A DNA stretch of 64,000 nt from CAWEHU01 sp963808965 (GTDB lineage Bacteria; Pseudomonadota; Alphaproteobacteria; Acetobacterales; Acetobacteraceae): NCBI GenBank assembly GCA_963808965.1, contig CAWEHU010000014.1, positions 27,694-91,693 on the forward strand, read 5' to 3'. The position numbers and the translations under genes are program-made. How positions within the stretch are numbered: the first letter of the stretch is position 1; every line of letters begins with the position of its first letter. Below, one piece after another: positions 62,564 to 64,000 of this stretch. The notes beneath the pieces are model-generated. The model was not told the DNA's origin. It did not search any database and saw only the letters and a list, made by a program, of their open reading frames with translations.

Positions 62564-63737
62564 TCAAGGCGTTACGGCCGGGTTCATCGTCAGTCGCTTG
62601 CAACTTTCGAGGTCCAAGCCCTCAAGACGGTCGAGCGCGTCTTGCGCCTCGGGCTCACCAAGTGCAGCAGCCTCTCGGTACCACGAGATCGCGAGGCCCA
62701 GATCGGCCTGTATACCGTGCGCGCGTATCTGCGTCAGGAACACGGGATCGTACGTCCGGGCCAGTCCGAAGGCGCCGGCTCCGCTGCGCGCCGCGGCCGC
62801 GCGCTCGAACAGGAGCCGAGCAGAGGAGATGTCGCCCTCCGCAAGTCTCTGGTTTCCCCGTTGCACGAACATCGCGACCATCGGGGCCGGCACCGTAGCC
62901 GCGCCGGCCTGAGGCTGCGGACCAGCGCCAGGACCGGGCTTGGCTGCGTCAGTCCTCGCCGGCGGCGGGGTCAAGTCCGGCGGCTTCGGCGGAGATGAGA
63001 CAGGGCGTAAATCGATGTTCGCGGGCTGCGTGGGCGAATCGGGGCGGATTCCATTATCGGCGGCGACGTTACGGGGAACAGCCGGTGTTTTGCCGGGCCC
63101 GCCGGTGACCTTCGCACCGGCATTCTCCTCCGTGGTCGCGTCGGGTTTGCCTCGAATTTCCTGAGATGGCGGCTTCGGCACCGCTTCAGGTTTGGTGCCG
63201 TTGACGGCGTTCGGCGGGCAGTGGGCGGCGGCGACCGGGGAGGGAGCAGGTGTCGGGGCGTTTCTCGACGTGCAGCTTCTCCTCAGCCGAGCCCGCCCGG
63301 CCTCCGAGGGCGAAAGCGTCACGGAAGGCGGAGAACCGGTCATATGTGGTGCTGTCGCCGCTCGCTTTCGCCTGCGCGGCAAGCTGATCGAAGCGCGCCG
63401 GCATGGAGTTTATGGCCTCCAGCTCGGGCGGCGTTGCATTGGGCACAAGAGCGAGGATGTGGCGCAACGTCTCCATTGCGTTGTCGCCTGACGGCGACGT
63501 CACGTGCCCGGCCGCGATTTGCGCCTCGAGTTTCGGTATCAGGCTGGTGATTTCGCCTCCTTGCTGCGGTCCCGAAGCCACCGGGGCGACCGCGCCCGAA
63601 CCGGGCGGCGAATCGGGCTTGTCCTCGGTCGCTGCGAAGCACTGTCCGAAGGCGAGAGCGCCTGACACGACCGCGGCCGCGAGGTAGGGTGCCGTACCTC
63701 GCCTGGCGCCGAGATGTGAACGCAACGTATTTATCAT
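62564..63737 (-). CDS. Sel1/TPR-like repeat protein with membrane anchor, frameshifted
   Basis: About 390 aa after correction. The N-terminus has a signal or anchor segment (APYLAAAVVSGALAFGQCFA). A helical region follows (LEAQIAAGHVTSPSGDNAME), then a Pro-rich linker of about 140 residues. The C-terminus is Sel1-like: MFVQRGNQRLAEGDISSARLLFERAA and GLAISWYREAAALGEPEAQDALDRLEGL. The frame breaks in a gggg run near 63238; removing one g joins TCSLP to VAAAHCPPNAVNGTKPEAV. Similar proteins sit in alphaproteobacterial envelopes; the function is unknown. The ATG at 63737 lacks a strong ribosome site. Confidence 0.68.
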
Positions 63738-63949
63738 TCTGAGCGGCCCCCGCCCGGAGCACCGTACGGCCCAGCCGTGACCATCTCCGGTCTCGGCGAA
63801 ACTAGCCGAGAAGGCGGGGCAAGGTAAACGTGTGTGCCCAAACGATCCGGCCCGCCACCAAACGTGCGGTTCTTTGGAGGACGCCTGCAGCAGGCGGCGG
63901 CGCAGGTCGCCATGAAGGAGGAGTTCGTCCGCGACACGACCAAGAGTCG

Positions 63950-63969
63950 TGTGGTAAAATGATACCACA
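63950..63969. promoter_or_regulatory. Candidate operator palindrome at the right edge
   Basis: TGTGGTA, six bases (aaatga), TACCACA: perfect 7-bp arms. TGGTA/TACCA half-sites are typical of GntR/FCD-type repressors. The regulated gene is probably to the right of the window or the Sel1 gene 213 bp to the left. The region 63738-64000 has no other gene that I can support. Confidence 0.4.
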
Positions 63970-64000
63970 ACGCTGTTGCCCTTGACGTTTCGCGCGCTTC

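Noticed and set aside
1..64000. CRISPR array, prophage or insertion sequence
   Set aside because: No regularly spaced repeats, cas genes, integrase, transposase or phage structural genes were seen on either strand.

Overview
The window is 64 kb of GC-rich chromosomal DNA from an alphaproteobacterium, probably of the Rhodospirillales/Acetobacteraceae type. The grounds are short intergenic gaps, strong GGAGG ribosome sites, class I PHA synthase, uronate dehydrogenase, lutABC, a WD40/CobW pair and DUF29 and DUF202 proteins. This placement is an inference from gene content, not a phylogeny. No phage, integrase, IS transposase or CRISPR array was seen. One tRNA gene (Val, GAC) and one convincing candidate small RNA are present.

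Layout. 1-7 kb: a cut and frameshifted SnoaL-like gene, periplasmic L-asparaginase, uronate dehydrogenase, an omega-aminotransferase, then GST/VOC/methyltransferase head to tail. 7-12 kb: glycosyltransferase, CobW GTPase, WD40 protein, DUF29 and an aldo/keto reductase. 11.8-13.8 kb is a decay zone: a wrecked ribbon-helix-helix antitoxin, a multiply broken membrane-protein gene of visibly lower G+C, and a degraded copy of the 3' end of the nitrile hydratase gene that follows. 13.9-17.2 kb: a three-gene split nitrile hydratase/thiocyanate hydrolase locus, an SH3 protein, DsrE and MoeB. 17.2-25.5 kb: Rap1a-like protein, GNAT, EamA exporter flanked by short repeats, CopZ/CopA copper efflux, SDR, D-2-hydroxyacid dehydrogenase, DedA and an AhpD-like protein. 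25.6-30 kb: lutABC lactate oxidation genes and rmuC. 30-36 kb: ClC channel with CBS domains, TDT transporter, GlgX and a CBS protein.

36.2-43.2 kb is the most coherent metabolic unit: acyl-CoA synthetase, a double PPC-domain protein, a CoA-transferase, PHA synthase PhaC and a DUF202 membrane protein, all on one strand. It suggests acyl-CoA activation feeding polyhydroxyalkanoate storage. Sugar metabolism is represented by glucokinase, glucose-6-phosphate dehydrogenase (zwf), GlgX and Udh. 44.5-54 kb: CysK, an orphan branched-chain amino-acid-type binding protein, zwf, NUDIX, PepN, a lipoprotein, Uma2 and a PEP-CTERM surface protein. 54-64 kb: PIG-L deacetylase coupled to an MdtAB-like RND pump, CaiB CoA-transferase, lytic transglycosylase, the candidate sRNA, N-formylglutamate amidohydrolase, tRNA-Val and a Sel1-like protein.

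A caution for every reader: at least a dozen genes carry a single-base frameshift, including housekeeping ones such as cysK, zwf and rmuC. Many lie at short homopolymers. Residual indel errors in the assembly are therefore at least as likely as real pseudogenes for most of them. The 11.8-13.8 kb zone is different: it has stop codons, a lost start codon and substitutions, and looks truly decayed.
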